Source: DASUBV01 sp963822485 (GTDB lineage Bacteria > Actinomycetota > Actinomycetes > Streptosporangiales > Streptosporangiaceae). From it: a stretch of DNA of 64,000 nucleotides. The number at the start of each line of letters is the position of its first letter. Position 1 is the first letter of the stretch. The DNA is taken from contig CAWGHW010000035.1 in assembly GCA_963822485.1 (NCBI GenBank), positions 62,001 to 126,000 of the forward strand. The letters are read 5' to 3'. Below, in pieces: positions 53,600 to 62,575 of this stretch. Position numbers and translations under genes: made by a program. The notes under the pieces were generated by a model. That model saw only the letters and a program-made list of their open reading frames with translations. It was not told the DNA's origin and did no database searches.

Positions 53600-53815
53600 C
53601 CCGCCCGCGCGCCCACACCGCCGCCCGGGCCCGCCCCGCCCGCCTACACCGCCGCCCGGGCCCGCCCGCCCGCCCACCGCCGCCCGGGCCCGCCCGCCCG
53701 CCCAGCCGCCCCGGGCCCGCCCGCCCGCCCACCGCCGCCCGGGCCCGCCGCGCCCGCCCAGACCGCCGCCCGGGCCCGCCCCGCCCGCCCAGCACCCGCC
53801 CCGCCGACCCTCCTC
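53600..53815. repeat. Degenerate GC-rich tandem repeat
   Basis: Roughly 28-30-bp units built on ACCGCCGCCCGGGCCCGCC recur through the gap upstream of the uronate-dehydrogenase-like gene. Proline-rich frames appear on both strands by composition only; I see no gene. Confidence 0.7.
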
Positions 53816-53833
53816 TCCCCGCGAAACCGCCGC

Positions 53834-53897
53834 TGTAGCGACGTGGCTGTAACAACCGCGTCGCTACAACGACATGAGAGCCACAACCACGTCGTTG
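53834..53897. promoter_or_regulatory. Two overlapping inverted repeats upstream of the uronate operon
   Basis: TGTAGCGACG (53834-53843) with CGTCGCTACA (53859-53868), and CAACGAC (53867-53873) with GTCGTTG (53891-53897). The two stems share two bases, so only one can form at a time as RNA; as DNA they could be a double operator. They lie about 300 bases before the operon start. Confidence 0.5.
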
Positions 53898-53979
53898 CCC
53901 GGCCGCCCAGCCCGCCCAGCGCCCGCCCCGCCCGCCCCACTCACAACACTGACCCCATCCAGCCGGGCAAGCTGATCGT

Positions 53980-53997
53980 CTGATAACAGCAAGAAGC
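53980..53997. repeat. Dispersed 18-bp repeat, copy 4
   Basis: Exact CTGATAACAGCAAGAAGC with leading T, 45 bases past the end of the DUF1707 gene (its stop is at 54043 on the minus strand). Confidence 0.85.
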
Positions 53998-54042
53998 GGC
54001 CGCAGTGCAGGGCCAGGCAGGGTGAAGCCCGCGGGCCTGCGG

Positions 54043-54480
54043 CTAGCGGTCGTCCCGGTGCTGCCAGTGGTCGTCCGGGTGGTGCTGGCGCCGGACCACG
54101 AGCCGCCAGACGATCAGCGCGGGGACGATAAAGCCCCAGCCGCCGTCCGCCCCGTGGCCGGAATGGCTCAGCAGCGCGATGACCCCGACCACGACCAGCA
54201 CGGCCAGCACCCCGCCGACCAGCGCGACGCCGAAGTCGCGCCGCCCGACGGGAGCCTGCCCGGACCCCGCAGTGTCGACTGGCCCCGGGGCGGCCGCGGC
54301 GGGCAGGTCGGTCAGCAGACCGGCGAGATCGCCCATGGTCCGGGCCTCCAGCGCCTGGCTGCTGCGGTCGTCGAACTCGTCGGTGGTCAGGCGGCCCGCC
54401 TGGTAGTGGACGCTCAGCTGAGCCAGGACCTGGTCCCGGTCAGCGTCGGAAGCACGGATGGCGGGATTGCTGAGCTGCAT
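54043..54480 (-). CDS. DUF1707 (SHOCT-like) membrane protein
   Basis: 145 residues from the ATG after GGAGC. The N-terminal DUF1707 domain reads PAIRASDADRDQVLAQLSVH, YQAGRLTTDEFDDRSSQALE, ARTMGDLAGLLTDLP; after a linker come two hydrophobic segments (VALVGGVLAVLVVVGVIALL and WGFIVPALIVWRLVV) and a His/Arg/Asp tail. Common in actinomycetes, function unknown. Confidence 0.92.
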   Translation of the reverse strand: MQLSNPAIRASDADRDQVLAQLSVHYQAGRLTTDEFDDRSSQALEARTMGDLAGLLTDLPAAAAPGPVDTAGSGQAPVGRRDFGVALVGGVLAVLVVVGVIALLSHSGHGADGGWGFIVPALIVWRLVVRRQHHPDDHWQHRDDR

Positions 54481-54627
54481 GCTCCTACCGTCCCGCCATC
54501 CCGGCGCCGCAGCCAGCACGGGATGTCACGGGCCGGCGATGACATCTGTCACGGTCAGCCGTCTTACTGTCAGCCCGTGTGCGCACCGCGCGCCGCGAGC
54601 AGCACGCCCGAGAACGCGAGGAGCACG

Positions 54628-55131
54628 GTGACAGCAAGCGACTACCACCCCGTTTCGGTATCCCGGCGGATCGAGGCCCCGGCCGCGAGGATCTTCGCGG
54701 TGCTGGCCGACCCGCGGCGGCACCTGGAAATCGACGGCTCCGGCATGCTGCGCGGCCCGTCCTCGGACGGGGTGATCACCAGCGCCGGTGATGTGTTCGT
54801 CATGCGCATGTACTTCTCCGAGCTCGGCGACTACGACATGAACAACCACGTCGTGGAGTTCGAGCAGGACCGGCGGATCGGCTGGGAGCCCGAGGCCGGG
54901 GCCAGCTACCCGGACGTGGAGTCGCAGAGCCCGGCCGAGCGCCGGTGGGGGCACCGGTGGAGCTACGAGCTCACCCCGGACGGGCCGGACGCGACCATCG
55001 TCACCGAGACCTACGACTGCTCGCGCGCCCCTGAGGAGGAGCGCGCGGGCATGAACGACGGCCAGGTCTGGCGCAGCGCCATGGCGGCGACGCTCGAGGG
55101 GCTGGACCGCGCCTGCACCGGCCACGCCTAG
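54628..55131 (+). CDS. SRPBCC-family polyketide cyclase/dehydrase-like protein
   Basis: 167 residues, GTG start with GGAG upstream. SRRIEAPAARIFAVLADPRR, HLEIDGSGMLRGPS, NNHVVEFEQDRRIGWEPEAG and GHRWSYELTPDGPDATIVTE define the helix-grip fold. Usually a ligand-binding protein; the cyclase name reflects the fold only. A lone gene, convergent with the amidohydrolase gene. Confidence 0.87.
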   Translation: MTASDYHPVSVSRRIEAPAARIFAVLADPRRHLEIDGSGMLRGPSSDGVITSAGDVFVMRMYFSELGDYDMNNHVVEFEQDRRIGWEPEAGASYPDVESQSPAERRWGHRWSYELTPDGPDATIVTETYDCSRAPEEERAGMNDGQVWRSAMAATLEGLDRACTGHA

Positions 55132-55167
55132 CCGGGCTCAGCGCCGGCCGCGGGCGCCGCCGCGGTC

Positions 55168-56367
55168 TCAGGAGCCGGCGATGACGCGGCCGTCCTGCAC
55201 GATCGTCCGCTGGCTGTCCGGCGACCACACCACCGACGGGTCGTCGGCCACGTTGCCGTCAAGGATGAGCAGGTCGGCGGCGCAGCCCTCGGCCACCCGG
55301 CCGAGGTCCGGCCGGCCGATCAGCTCCGCGTTGACCGAGGTGGCCGAGGCCAGCGCGGTCCAGATCCCGTCCACCTCGGCCTGCAGCCGCAGGCCGTTGA
55401 GCTGCTCGTCCTCCAGCAGTCCCATCAGGTCGGTGCCGAAGCCGACCCGCACTCCGGCGGCGCGGGCCAGCTCGACGGCGTGCTGCCCCGATTCCAGGAC
55501 CTCAAGGTTCTTCTGCCGGGACACCGCCGGCATGCCGATCTCCTCCCCGCGGCGCTCCATCGCGTCATAGGCGGCCAGCGTGGGCACGAGGAAGGCCCCG
55601 GCCGCGGCCATCGCCGCCGCCGTCTCCGCGTCGAGCAGGTTGCCGTGCTCGATGCTGCGCACGCCATTCTCGATCGAGTGGCGGATCGCCTCGGGGGAGT
55701 AGGCGTGCGCGGCCACGTAACTGCCGCGCCGGGCCGCCTCGGCAGTCACCGCCCGGATCTCCTCGCCGGAGTACTGCGGGATCCGGATCGGGTCGGCCAG
55801 CGACATGACGCCGCCCGAGGTCATGATCTTGATCGCGTGCGCGCCGCGGCGGAACCGCTCCCGGACCGCCTTGCGCAGCGGGTCGACTCCGTCGACGACC
55901 TCGCAGCCGTGGGCATAGCACGGGCAGGTCTCGCTGTCGGGCCCGCGCGCGTCGCCGTGCCCGCCCGTCTGGCTCAGCGCCGCGCCGGTCCACAGGTAGC
56001 GGGGTGAGGGGATGAGGTTCTCGGCGATGGCCCGGTCCAGTCCCGCGTCCCCGCCCGCCGGGTCACGCACCGTGGTGAACCCGCGGGCCAGCACCCGGGC
56101 CAGCCGCCGGGCCGCGGCCAGCGCGACGTAGCTGAGCGGCTGCGACTCGGTCGCCATCATGTCCAGGCCGATGCCGTAGGCGTGGCAGTGCGCGTCGATC
56201 AGGCCGGGCAGCACCGTGCCGCCGCGCGCGTCGATGACCTGGTCGGCCGGCTGTGGCGGCCCGCCGACCGACACGATGCGGCCGTCGGCGACGTGCACCG
56301 GGCCGTCAGTCAGGGCGTCAGAGACGCCGTCGAACACGGCCGCATTGATGATCGACAAAGTACTCAT
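55168..56367 (-). CDS. Amidohydrolase (imidazolonepropionase/prolidase-like)
   Basis: 399 residues. The metal site is complete: VLPGLIDAHCHAYGIGLDM (His-x-His), the bridging Lys in AIKIMTSGGVMSL, His in YVAAHAYSPEAIRHSIENG and SIEHGNLLD, and Asp in VGFGTDLMG. This set matches the Sgx9260-type cytosolic prolidase-like branch of amidohydrolases. N-terminal and C-terminal beta-strands form the usual sandwich (SIINAAVFDGVSD, ADLLILDGNVADDP). Exact substrate unknown. Confidence 0.9.
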   Translation of the reverse strand: MSTLSIINAAVFDGVSDALTDGPVHVADGRIVSVGGPPQPADQVIDARGGTVLPGLIDAHCHAYGIGLDMMATESQPLSYVALAAARRLARVLARGFTTVRDPAGGDAGLDRAIAENLIPSPRYLWTGAALSQTGGHGDARGPDSETCPCYAHGCEVVDGVDPLRKAVRERFRRGAHAIKIMTSGGVMSLADPIRIPQYSGEEIRAVTAEAARRGSYVAAHAYSPEAIRHSIENGVRSIEHGNLLDAETAAAMAAAGAFLVPTLAAYDAMERRGEEIGMPAVSRQKNLEVLESGQHAVELARAAGVRVGFGTDLMGLLEDEQLNGLRLQAEVDGIWTALASATSVNAELIGRPDLGRVAEGCAADLLILDGNVADDPSVVWSPDSQRTIVQDGRVIAGS

Positions 56368-56457
56368 AGCGGCAGGTTAGCCAGTGTCAGCCCGACGCCC
56401 GCCGCGGGCCCGGCTCCGGCCCTGGCTCAGCGCGCGTCCGACGCTGGAGTGGGCGCT

Positions 56458-57837
56458 TCAGCGGGCGGCTGGGGCGGGTAAAGCGGGGAGGCGCTCGACC
56501 GGGGCGGGGAGCAGCAGGGCGCGGCGGGCGGCGGGGAGGGTGGCGGCGGCCACGCCCAGGACCAGCCAGAGCAGCAGGGCCGTGCCGGTGGTGGTCCAGC
56601 CGATGCCGATGCGGTCCACGATCGGGCCCTGGAGCAGCGAGCCGACCGGGTAGGCGACGCCGAGGGCGACCAGGTAGAAGCTGAGGACCCGGCCCCGGTA
56701 GGCGGCCGGGGCGTGGAACTGCACCACGGCCGACAGGCCGGACAGGACCGAGATGTAGATGGCGCCGACCGCGAACAGGGCCACCGCGCCCCACCACAGG
56801 TCCTGCGCGCTGCCGTAGAGGATCAGCGCGGCGGGCAGCACGAGCAGGCTGCCGGCCAGCAGGCGGCCGCTGCCCAGCCGGGCGGCCAGGCCGGCCAGGA
56901 ACAGCGCGCCCGCCACCGCGCCGATGCCCTGGGCCGTGGTCAGCACGCCGGTGGCCGAGGCCACGGCGCGGCCGCCGTCGCCGGACAGCCGCTCGGCCAT
57001 GGCCGGGACCAGGGCGATGAACGGGGAGGCGATGAGGGCGACCACGGCGATGGTGACCACGGCGGACCAGCAGGACGGCTCGGTGCGGGCCACGGTGAAG
57101 CCCTGGCGCAGCGAGGCCAGCAGGCTGCCGTGGCCGCGCCCGGCGGGCGGGGCCAGCCGGACGAACGCCAGCGCGGCCACGACCGCGAGGAACGACACCG
57201 CGTTGGCATCGAAGGCGAGCGGGTAGCCGAACGCCGCGATGGTCGCCCCGGCCAGCGCGGGCCCGGCGATCCGGCCCAGGTTGAACTGGGCCGAGTTGAG
57301 CGCGATGGCGGGCAGGAACTCCTCGGCCGGCACCAGGTCGGGCAGGATGGCCTGCTGGAACGGGCCGATCACGGCCGACGCGGAGCCCTGCACGGCGACC
57401 AGGCCGACGAGCACGGCCGGGCTGCCGCGGCCGCTGCTGACCTCGACGGCCAGCAGCACGGCCGCGGCGGCCGCGGCCAGGTTGCCGCCGATCAGCACGG
57501 GACGGCGGGCGATCCGGTCGGCCAGCGCCCCGCCGAGCGGGGCCAGCAGGCCGATGGGCAAGAACGCGGCCGCGGCCACCAGCACGGCCCAGGTGGCCTG
57601 GCCGGTCCGGGAGATCAGCAGGGCGCCCACCGCGACGGCCTGCATCCACGAGCCGATGTTGGACACCAGCCCGGCCGACCACAAAAGCGCGTAGCTGCGG
57701 TGCCGCAGCGGCCGCACCGAGCCGAACAGCCGGCCCGCCTGCCCGGGGTCCCGGCGGTCCCGGCGGTCCCGGCCGGGGCCCGGGCCGGAGCCGCCGGGCG
57801 GGCAATCCGCCTCGGGCGAGCACTCGCTCGTGCTCAC
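56458..57837 (-). CDS. MFS exporter (EntS-like)
   Basis: 459 residues with twelve predicted membrane helices after a disordered, charged N-terminus (GRDRRDRRDPGQAG). Typical opening SVRPLRHRSYALLWSAGLVS, GSWMQAVAVGALLI, the motif-A loop GGALADRIARRPVLIGGNLA, and the loop after helix 10, VQFHAPAAYRGRVLSFYLVA. The nearest look is EntS-type (MFS_3) exporters. It starts seven bases before the end of aceE on the same strand and may be co-transcribed. Confidence 0.9.
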   Translation of the reverse strand: MSTSECSPEADCPPGGSGPGPGRDRRDRRDPGQAGRLFGSVRPLRHRSYALLWSAGLVSNIGSWMQAVAVGALLISRTGQATWAVLVAAAAFLPIGLLAPLGGALADRIARRPVLIGGNLAAAAAAVLLAVEVSSGRGSPAVLVGLVAVQGSASAVIGPFQQAILPDLVPAEEFLPAIALNSAQFNLGRIAGPALAGATIAAFGYPLAFDANAVSFLAVVAALAFVRLAPPAGRGHGSLLASLRQGFTVARTEPSCWSAVVTIAVVALIASPFIALVPAMAERLSGDGGRAVASATGVLTTAQGIGAVAGALFLAGLAARLGSGRLLAGSLLVLPAALILYGSAQDLWWGAVALFAVGAIYISVLSGLSAVVQFHAPAAYRGRVLSFYLVALGVAYPVGSLLQGPIVDRIGIGWTTTGTALLLWLVLGVAAATLPAARRALLLPAPVERLPALPAPAAR

Positions 57838-57843
57838 CGGGGG

Positions 57844-60633
57844 CTAGAGCGCGTCGCTGACCGGCAGGTCGAGCCGGTACTTCGTGATCGCCTGGCCGAC
57901 GACCTCGTGCTTGACCTCGCCGAGCTTGGCCAGCTCGCCGAGCACGGCGACGGTGATGGACTCGGCGTCGACGTGGAAGAACCGCCGGGCCGCGGGCCGG
58001 GTGTCGGAGAAGCCCCAGCCGTCGGTGCCGAGCGAGGTGTACGGCGCCGGCACCCAGCGGGCGATCTGGTCGGGCACCGCGCGGATCCAGTCGCTGACCG
58101 CCACGACCGGGCCGGAGTGGCCCTCCAGCGCCCGGGTCACGTAGGGCACCCGGGGCTCGGCGTCGGGCTGGAGCATGTTGTGCTCCTCGCAGGCCATCGC
58201 CTCGCGGCGCAGCTCGGTCCAGGACGTGGCCGACCACGCCTCGGCGCTGACGCCCCAGTCCTCGGCCAGCAGCCGCTGGGCCTCCAGCGCCCAGCGCATG
58301 CCCACCCCGGAGGCCAGGATCTGCGCCCGCGGCCGCTCGGTGTTACCCGAGTTCATGTCGTAGGAGCCGGCCTCGGACGGGATCTGAGGGGCGTCGGCGT
58401 ACCGGTACAGGCCGCGCAGGATGCCCTGCTCGAGGGCCTCCCGGCCGCCGGGGAAGTCGGCGGGCTCGGCGGGCTGGACGTAGGGCTCGTTGTAGACGGT
58501 GAGGTAGTAGAAGATGTCCTCGCCGTGCGGATGCTCGGCCGAGGTCCCGTACATCCGCCGCAGCGCGTCCTTCATGATGTAGCTGAGCTCGTAGGCCCAG
58601 GCCGCGTCGTAGGCCACGCAGGCCGGGCTGACCGAGGCCAGCAGCACCGAGTGGCCGTCGTTGTGCTGGAGCCCCTCGCCGGTCAGCGTGGTCCGGCCGG
58701 CGGTCGCGCCGAGCAGGAAGCCGCGGCCGAGCTGGTCGCCCAGCGCCCACATCTGGTCGCCGGTCCGCTGGAACCCGAACATCGAGTAGAAGATGTACAC
58801 CGGGATCATGTGCGTGCCGTGCGTGGCGTAGGCCGAGCCGGCCGCGATCATCGAGCCCATGGCCCCGGCCTCGCTGATGCCCTCGTGCAGGATCTGGCCC
58901 TTGACCGCCTCCTTGTAGGACAGCAGCAGCGAGCGGTCGACCGCCTCGTAGGTCTGGCCGTGCGGGTCGTAGATCTTGGCCGTGGGGAACAGCGAGTCCA
59001 TGCCGAACGTGCGCGCCTCGTCCGGGATGATCGGGGCGAACCGCTCCCCGATGCCCGGCAGCCGCATCAGGTCCTTGAGCAGCCGGACGAACGCCATCGT
59101 GGTGGCGACGGCCTGCTTGCCCGAGCCCTTGCGCAGCTCCTCGTAGACCTTGTCGTCGGGCAGCTCCAGCTGCTTGGCCCGTACTACCCGGCGCGGCAGG
59201 TACCCGCCCAGGGCCGCGCGGCGCTCCTTCATGTACTGGATCTCGTCGGACTGCTCGCCGGGGTGGTAGTACGGCGGCAGCTCAGCCTCCAGGGCGGAGT
59301 CCGGGATGTCCAGGTAGAGCCGGTCGCGGAACTCCTTGAGCTCGGCCACCGTGAGCTTCTTCATCTGGTGGGTGGCGTTGCGGGCCTCGAAGTCGGTGCC
59401 CAGCGTCCAGCCCTTGATGGTGTGGGCCAGGATCACGGTCGGCTGGCCGGTGTGCTCGGTCGCGGCCTTGAACGCGGCGTACACCTTGCGGTAGTCGTGG
59501 CCGCCGCGGGACAGGTTGCGGATCTCGTCGTCGGACAGGTGCTCGACCATGGCCCGCAGCCGCGGGTCGCCGCCGAAGAAGTTCTCCCTGGTGTAGGCGC
59601 CGGACTCGACGGAGTAGGTCTGGAACTGGCCGTCCGGGGTCGAGTTCATCTTGTTGACCAGGACGCCGTCGGTGTCCTTGGCCAGCAGCGGGTCCCAGTC
59701 CCGGCCCCAGACGACCTTGATCACGTTCCAGCCGGCACCGCGGAACGTGGCCTCCAGCTCCTGGATGATCTTGCCGTTGCCGCGGACCGGCCCGTCGAGG
59801 CGCTGCAGGTTCGCATTGATAACAAATGTGAGGTTGTCGAGCTCTTCCCTAGCGGCCAGGCTGATCGCGCCGCGGGACTCGGGCTCGTCCATCTCGCCGT
59901 CGCCGAGGAACGCCCATACGTGCGAGCGGCTGGTGTCCTTCAGCTCCCTGGCCAGCAGGTAGCGGTTGAACCGGGCCTGGTAGACAGCGTCGATGGCGCC
60001 CAGGCCCATGGACACGGTGGGGAACTCCCAGAAGTCCGGCATGAGCCGCGGGTGCGGGTAGGAAGGCAGGCCGCCGCCGGGGTGCGACAGCTCCTGCCGG
60101 AAGCCGTTGAGCTGCTGCTCAGTGAGGCGGCCCTCCAGGAAGGCGCGGGCGTAGATGCCGGGCGCCGCGTGGCCCTGGATGAACACCTGGTCGCCGGACT
60201 CGCCGTGGTCCTTGCCGCGGAAGAAGTGGTTGAAGCCCACCTCGTACAGGCTGGCCGCCGAGGCGTAAGTCGCGATGTGGCCGCCGACGCCCATCCCCGG
60301 CCGGTTGGCGCGGGACACCATGACCGCGGCGTTCCACCGGATATAGGCCCGGATCCGGCGCTCCACGTACTCGTCGCCGGGGAACCACGGCTCGCGCTCG
60401 GGCGGGATGGTGTTGATGTAGTCCGTGCTGCGCAGGCCGGGCACGCCCACCTGCTGGGCCCGGGCCCGCTCCAGCAGCCGGAGCATCACGTACCGGGCCC
60501 GCCCGCGGCCGCGAGTCCTCACGACGTTGTCGAACGACTCCATCCACTCCCTGGTCTCATCCGGGTCGATGTCGGGGAGCTGGGTGGGCAGGCCGTCGCT
60601 GATGATGGAGAAGCGCTGGCGTCCGGAGGCCAC
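57844..60633 (-). CDS. aceE: Pyruvate dehydrogenase E1, homodimeric type
   Basis: Decarboxylates pyruvate and acetylates the E2 lipoyl arm. From the GTG at 60633 (GAGGA seven bases before) the protein has 929 residues, the normal size; the open frame extends upstream without support. N-terminus RQRFSIISDGLPTQLPDIDP, ThDP/metal motif VWAFLGDGEMDEPESRGAIS (near residue 230) with NLTFVINANLQRLDGPVRG, and C-terminal halves YEAVDRSLLLSYKEAVKGQI and EGLQHNDGHSVLLASVSP. Partner E2 and E3 are at 8.9-12.2 kb. Confidence 0.96.
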   Translation of the reverse strand: MASGRQRFSIISDGLPTQLPDIDPDETREWMESFDNVVRTRGRGRARYVMLRLLERARAQQVGVPGLRSTDYINTIPPEREPWFPGDEYVERRIRAYIRWNAAVMVSRANRPGMGVGGHIATYASAASLYEVGFNHFFRGKDHGESGDQVFIQGHAAPGIYARAFLEGRLTEQQLNGFRQELSHPGGGLPSYPHPRLMPDFWEFPTVSMGLGAIDAVYQARFNRYLLARELKDTSRSHVWAFLGDGEMDEPESRGAISLAAREELDNLTFVINANLQRLDGPVRGNGKIIQELEATFRGAGWNVIKVVWGRDWDPLLAKDTDGVLVNKMNSTPDGQFQTYSVESGAYTRENFFGGDPRLRAMVEHLSDDEIRNLSRGGHDYRKVYAAFKAATEHTGQPTVILAHTIKGWTLGTDFEARNATHQMKKLTVAELKEFRDRLYLDIPDSALEAELPPYYHPGEQSDEIQYMKERRAALGGYLPRRVVRAKQLELPDDKVYEELRKGSGKQAVATTMAFVRLLKDLMRLPGIGERFAPIIPDEARTFGMDSLFPTAKIYDPHGQTYEAVDRSLLLSYKEAVKGQILHEGISEAGAMGSMIAAGSAYATHGTHMIPVYIFYSMFGFQRTGDQMWALGDQLGRGFLLGATAGRTTLTGEGLQHNDGHSVLLASVSPACVAYDAAWAYELSYIMKDALRRMYGTSAEHPHGEDIFYYLTVYNEPYVQPAEPADFPGGREALEQGILRGLYRYADAPQIPSEAGSYDMNSGNTERPRAQILASGVGMRWALEAQRLLAEDWGVSAEAWSATSWTELRREAMACEEHNMLQPDAEPRVPYVTRALEGHSGPVVAVSDWIRAVPDQIARWVPAPYTSLGTDGWGFSDTRPAARRFFHVDAESITVAVLGELAKLGEVKHEVVGQAITKYRLDLPVSDAL

Positions 60634-61179
60634 GGGGTGTTCCTCGCCTTCCGCGGTGCGCAGGAGCCCCCGCGCGGCCACGTTCGTGGTGATCCTGGCG
60701 GCAGTCGCGCTGCCGCGAGTTCTGGCTGTACTCCCAATCCTCGTACGCGCTGCCCCGGGACGCATCTCTACCGGCCGGTAACCGCGCGGCGCCGGCCCCT
60801 GAGGAAGCACCCCCGGGGATCCCCGCGCGGCGGCTCGCCGGCTCGATCGCGCTTGATCGGGCACAGCTGGGTACACCAGGGAGGGTATGCGGAGAGTGAG
60901 ACAGGCTGCGACCGGGCGGGAGCGGGTCAAATACTGGACAAGAGCGGATAAAGGCTAGCAGGCCGGGATAGACGTCCGGCGGCGCGGGCGGGCTTATCCC
61001 GCCGCTGCCCAAGCGGTTTTCGTTCTGTGAACCAATTGTGACTTGCGCACTGCGCCGACCCAGTGTGAACTGTCCGATCAAGAGGAACGGCCGCCATGCG
61101 CGCCGTGCTGCGGCGCAGGGGCGCGCCACCGCTGGCTGATACCGGCCGGCGGATACGAGAAAGGGTGCGGAGGACTTCA
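60634..61179. other. Divergent intergenic region of aceE and DUF3052
   Basis: No gene supported. Contains GCGGG-CTTAT-CCCGC hairpin (60988-61002). Open frames here are composition artefacts. Promoters for both directions must lie here; on the plus strand TTGTGA (61036) is a poor -35 and I cannot fix a -10. Confidence 0.5.
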
Positions 61180-61608
61180 GTGAGCGCGACCGCGGGCCAG
61201 GCGCAGGATCAGCGTGACCTGGCCGAGCGACTCGGCATCAAGCCGGGCCACGTGGTGCAGGAGATCGGCTACGACGACGATTGTGACGAGCAGCTCCGCG
61301 ACTGCGTGGAGGGGCTCGAGAACGTCGAGTTTGTCGACGAGGACTACGACGACGTCGTGGACGGTGTCCTGCTCTGGTGGCGAGACGGGGACGGTGATCT
61401 CGTCGACGCTCTCGTCGACGCCAAGACTCCGCTCGCCGACGGGGGTTATGTGGTGCTGCTGACGCCGAAGACCGGCCGCAGCGGCTACGTTGAGCCCAGC
61501 GAGATCGGGGAGGCCGCGCCGACAGCCGGGCTTTCGCAGACCTCTACGATTAGTGCGGGCCGCAACTGGTCAGGCACCAGGCTGGTCGCGCCGAAGGCGC
61601 GGCGCTGA
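61180..61608 (+). CDS. DUF3052 family protein
   Basis: 142 residues from the GTG after CGGAGGA. Diagnostic RDLAERLGIKPGHVVQEIGY, DDDCDEQLRDCVEGLENVEF, VDEDYDDVVDGVLLWWRDGD, VDALVDAKTPLADGGYVVLL and TPKTGRSGYVEPSEIGEAAP. It is a conserved actinobacterial gene usually next to aceE, and its very acidic first half suggests a small protein-binding factor. Function not known. Confidence 0.93.
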   Translation: MSATAGQAQDQRDLAERLGIKPGHVVQEIGYDDDCDEQLRDCVEGLENVEFVDEDYDDVVDGVLLWWRDGDGDLVDALVDAKTPLADGGYVVLLTPKTGRSGYVEPSEIGEAAPTAGLSQTSTISAGRNWSGTRLVAPKARR

Positions 61609-61656
61609 TGCGGCGGCCCCTGGCAGGTTAACCCGCAGTCCAGGAGGATGACGCGC

Positions 61657-62118
61657 ATGGCCGTAGAGGTCGGCGACCAGGCACCTGACTTCGAGCTCAA
61701 GGACCAGCACGGCACGCCGGTGCGGCTGTCGAGCTTCCGCGGCAAGAAGAATGTCGTCATCGTTTTCTACCCGTTCGCCTTCAGCGGCGTGTGCTCGGGC
61801 GAGATGTGTGCCATCCGCGATGAGTTCCCCGAGGTGTCCGGCGACGACGTCGAGCTGCTGGCCGTCTCGGTCGACACCGGCTTCTCGCTGCGCACCTGGG
61901 CCGACCAGCAGCATTTCGGCTTCGAGATGTTGTCCGACTTCTGGCCGCACGGCGCGGTCGCGAAGTCATATGGTGTGTTCGATGAGAAGCTAGGCGCGGC
62001 CACGCGCGGCACCTTCGTCATCGACAAGAATGGCGTCGTGCGGTGGAAGGTGATTAACCCGATCCCGCAGGCGCGTGACATTGCCGACTACCAGAAAGCA
62101 CTGGCCGAGCTGCGCTAG
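61657..62118 (+). CDS. Peroxiredoxin (AhpE type)
   Basis: 153 residues, GGAGG nine bases before the ATG. PxxxTxxC motif as PFAFSGVCSGEMCAIRDEF, with the peroxidatic Cys at residue ~46 and a neighbouring Cys four residues on. DQAPDFELKDQHGTPVRLSS and GTFVIDKNGVVRWKVINP flank it. One-Cys AhpE class by length and motif. Encoded in the run DUF3052-peroxiredoxin-zinc ribbon. Confidence 0.95.
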   Translation: MAVEVGDQAPDFELKDQHGTPVRLSSFRGKKNVVIVFYPFAFSGVCSGEMCAIRDEFPEVSGDDVELLAVSVDTGFSLRTWADQQHFGFEMLSDFWPHGAVAKSYGVFDEKLGAATRGTFVIDKNGVVRWKVINPIPQARDIADYQKALAELR

Positions 62119-62167
62119 CGCGGCCACGGCTCGTTCTGGCCAGACGGCGGGAAGCGGAACAGGCTCC

Positions 62168-62575
62168 ATGCCCTGCTATCGCTGCGGTACCCGGCAGGTG
62201 GACCCGGACCGAGGCGAGAGCCCCTGGAAGCGCGGCGTCCGGGGTGACCGCCAGGTGCTCGTCTGCCCTGACTGCCAGTCGACTTTCGACTGGACCACTG
62301 ACCTGGACAAGTGCGAGGTCTGCTCCAGCGAGCGCCTGGTCCGGCGGCTCGGCGAAGTCGAATGCCGCAACTGTGGCTCGGTCCGCCAGCCGGCTAGCTC
62401 GTCGCTGCCCGGTCATCTGGCGCGCCCCGCTGGGGGCAGTACCCGTGACCCGGCCGAGGTCGCGGTCTCCGCCACGGCGGATACCGAGGCCCAGGCCATG
62501 GAGGGCCTGTCCCGTGAGGTAGAACAGGCCCTGGCCCGGGTGCTGGGACGCACGGCAGGCAGCGCCGCCAATTGA
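62168..62575 (+). CDS. Zinc-ribbon protein
   Basis: 135 residues with three CxxC pairs and a fourth: MPCYRCGTRQVDPDRG, VLVCPDCQSTFDW, KCEVCSSERLVRRLGEVECR and NCGSVR. After residue 75 it is low complexity. The arrangement suggests two zinc ribbons for nucleic-acid or protein binding. The end overlaps the next start (TTGA). Not recognised further. Confidence 0.85.
   Translation: MPCYRCGTRQVDPDRGESPWKRGVRGDRQVLVCPDCQSTFDWTTDLDKCEVCSSERLVRRLGEVECRNCGSVRQPASSSLPGHLARPAGGSTRDPAEVAVSATADTEAQAMEGLSREVEQALARVLGRTAGSAAN

Noticed and set aside
53600..53855. Proline-rich protein gene upstream of the uronate operon
   Set aside because: Open only because of repeated GC-rich units; no start with a ribosome-binding site and no recognisable sequence.
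56713..60951. Very long plus-strand open frame opposite aceE and the MFS gene
   Set aside because: It is the antisense shadow of two well-supported minus-strand genes and its translation is Arg/Gly/His-rich without any domain.
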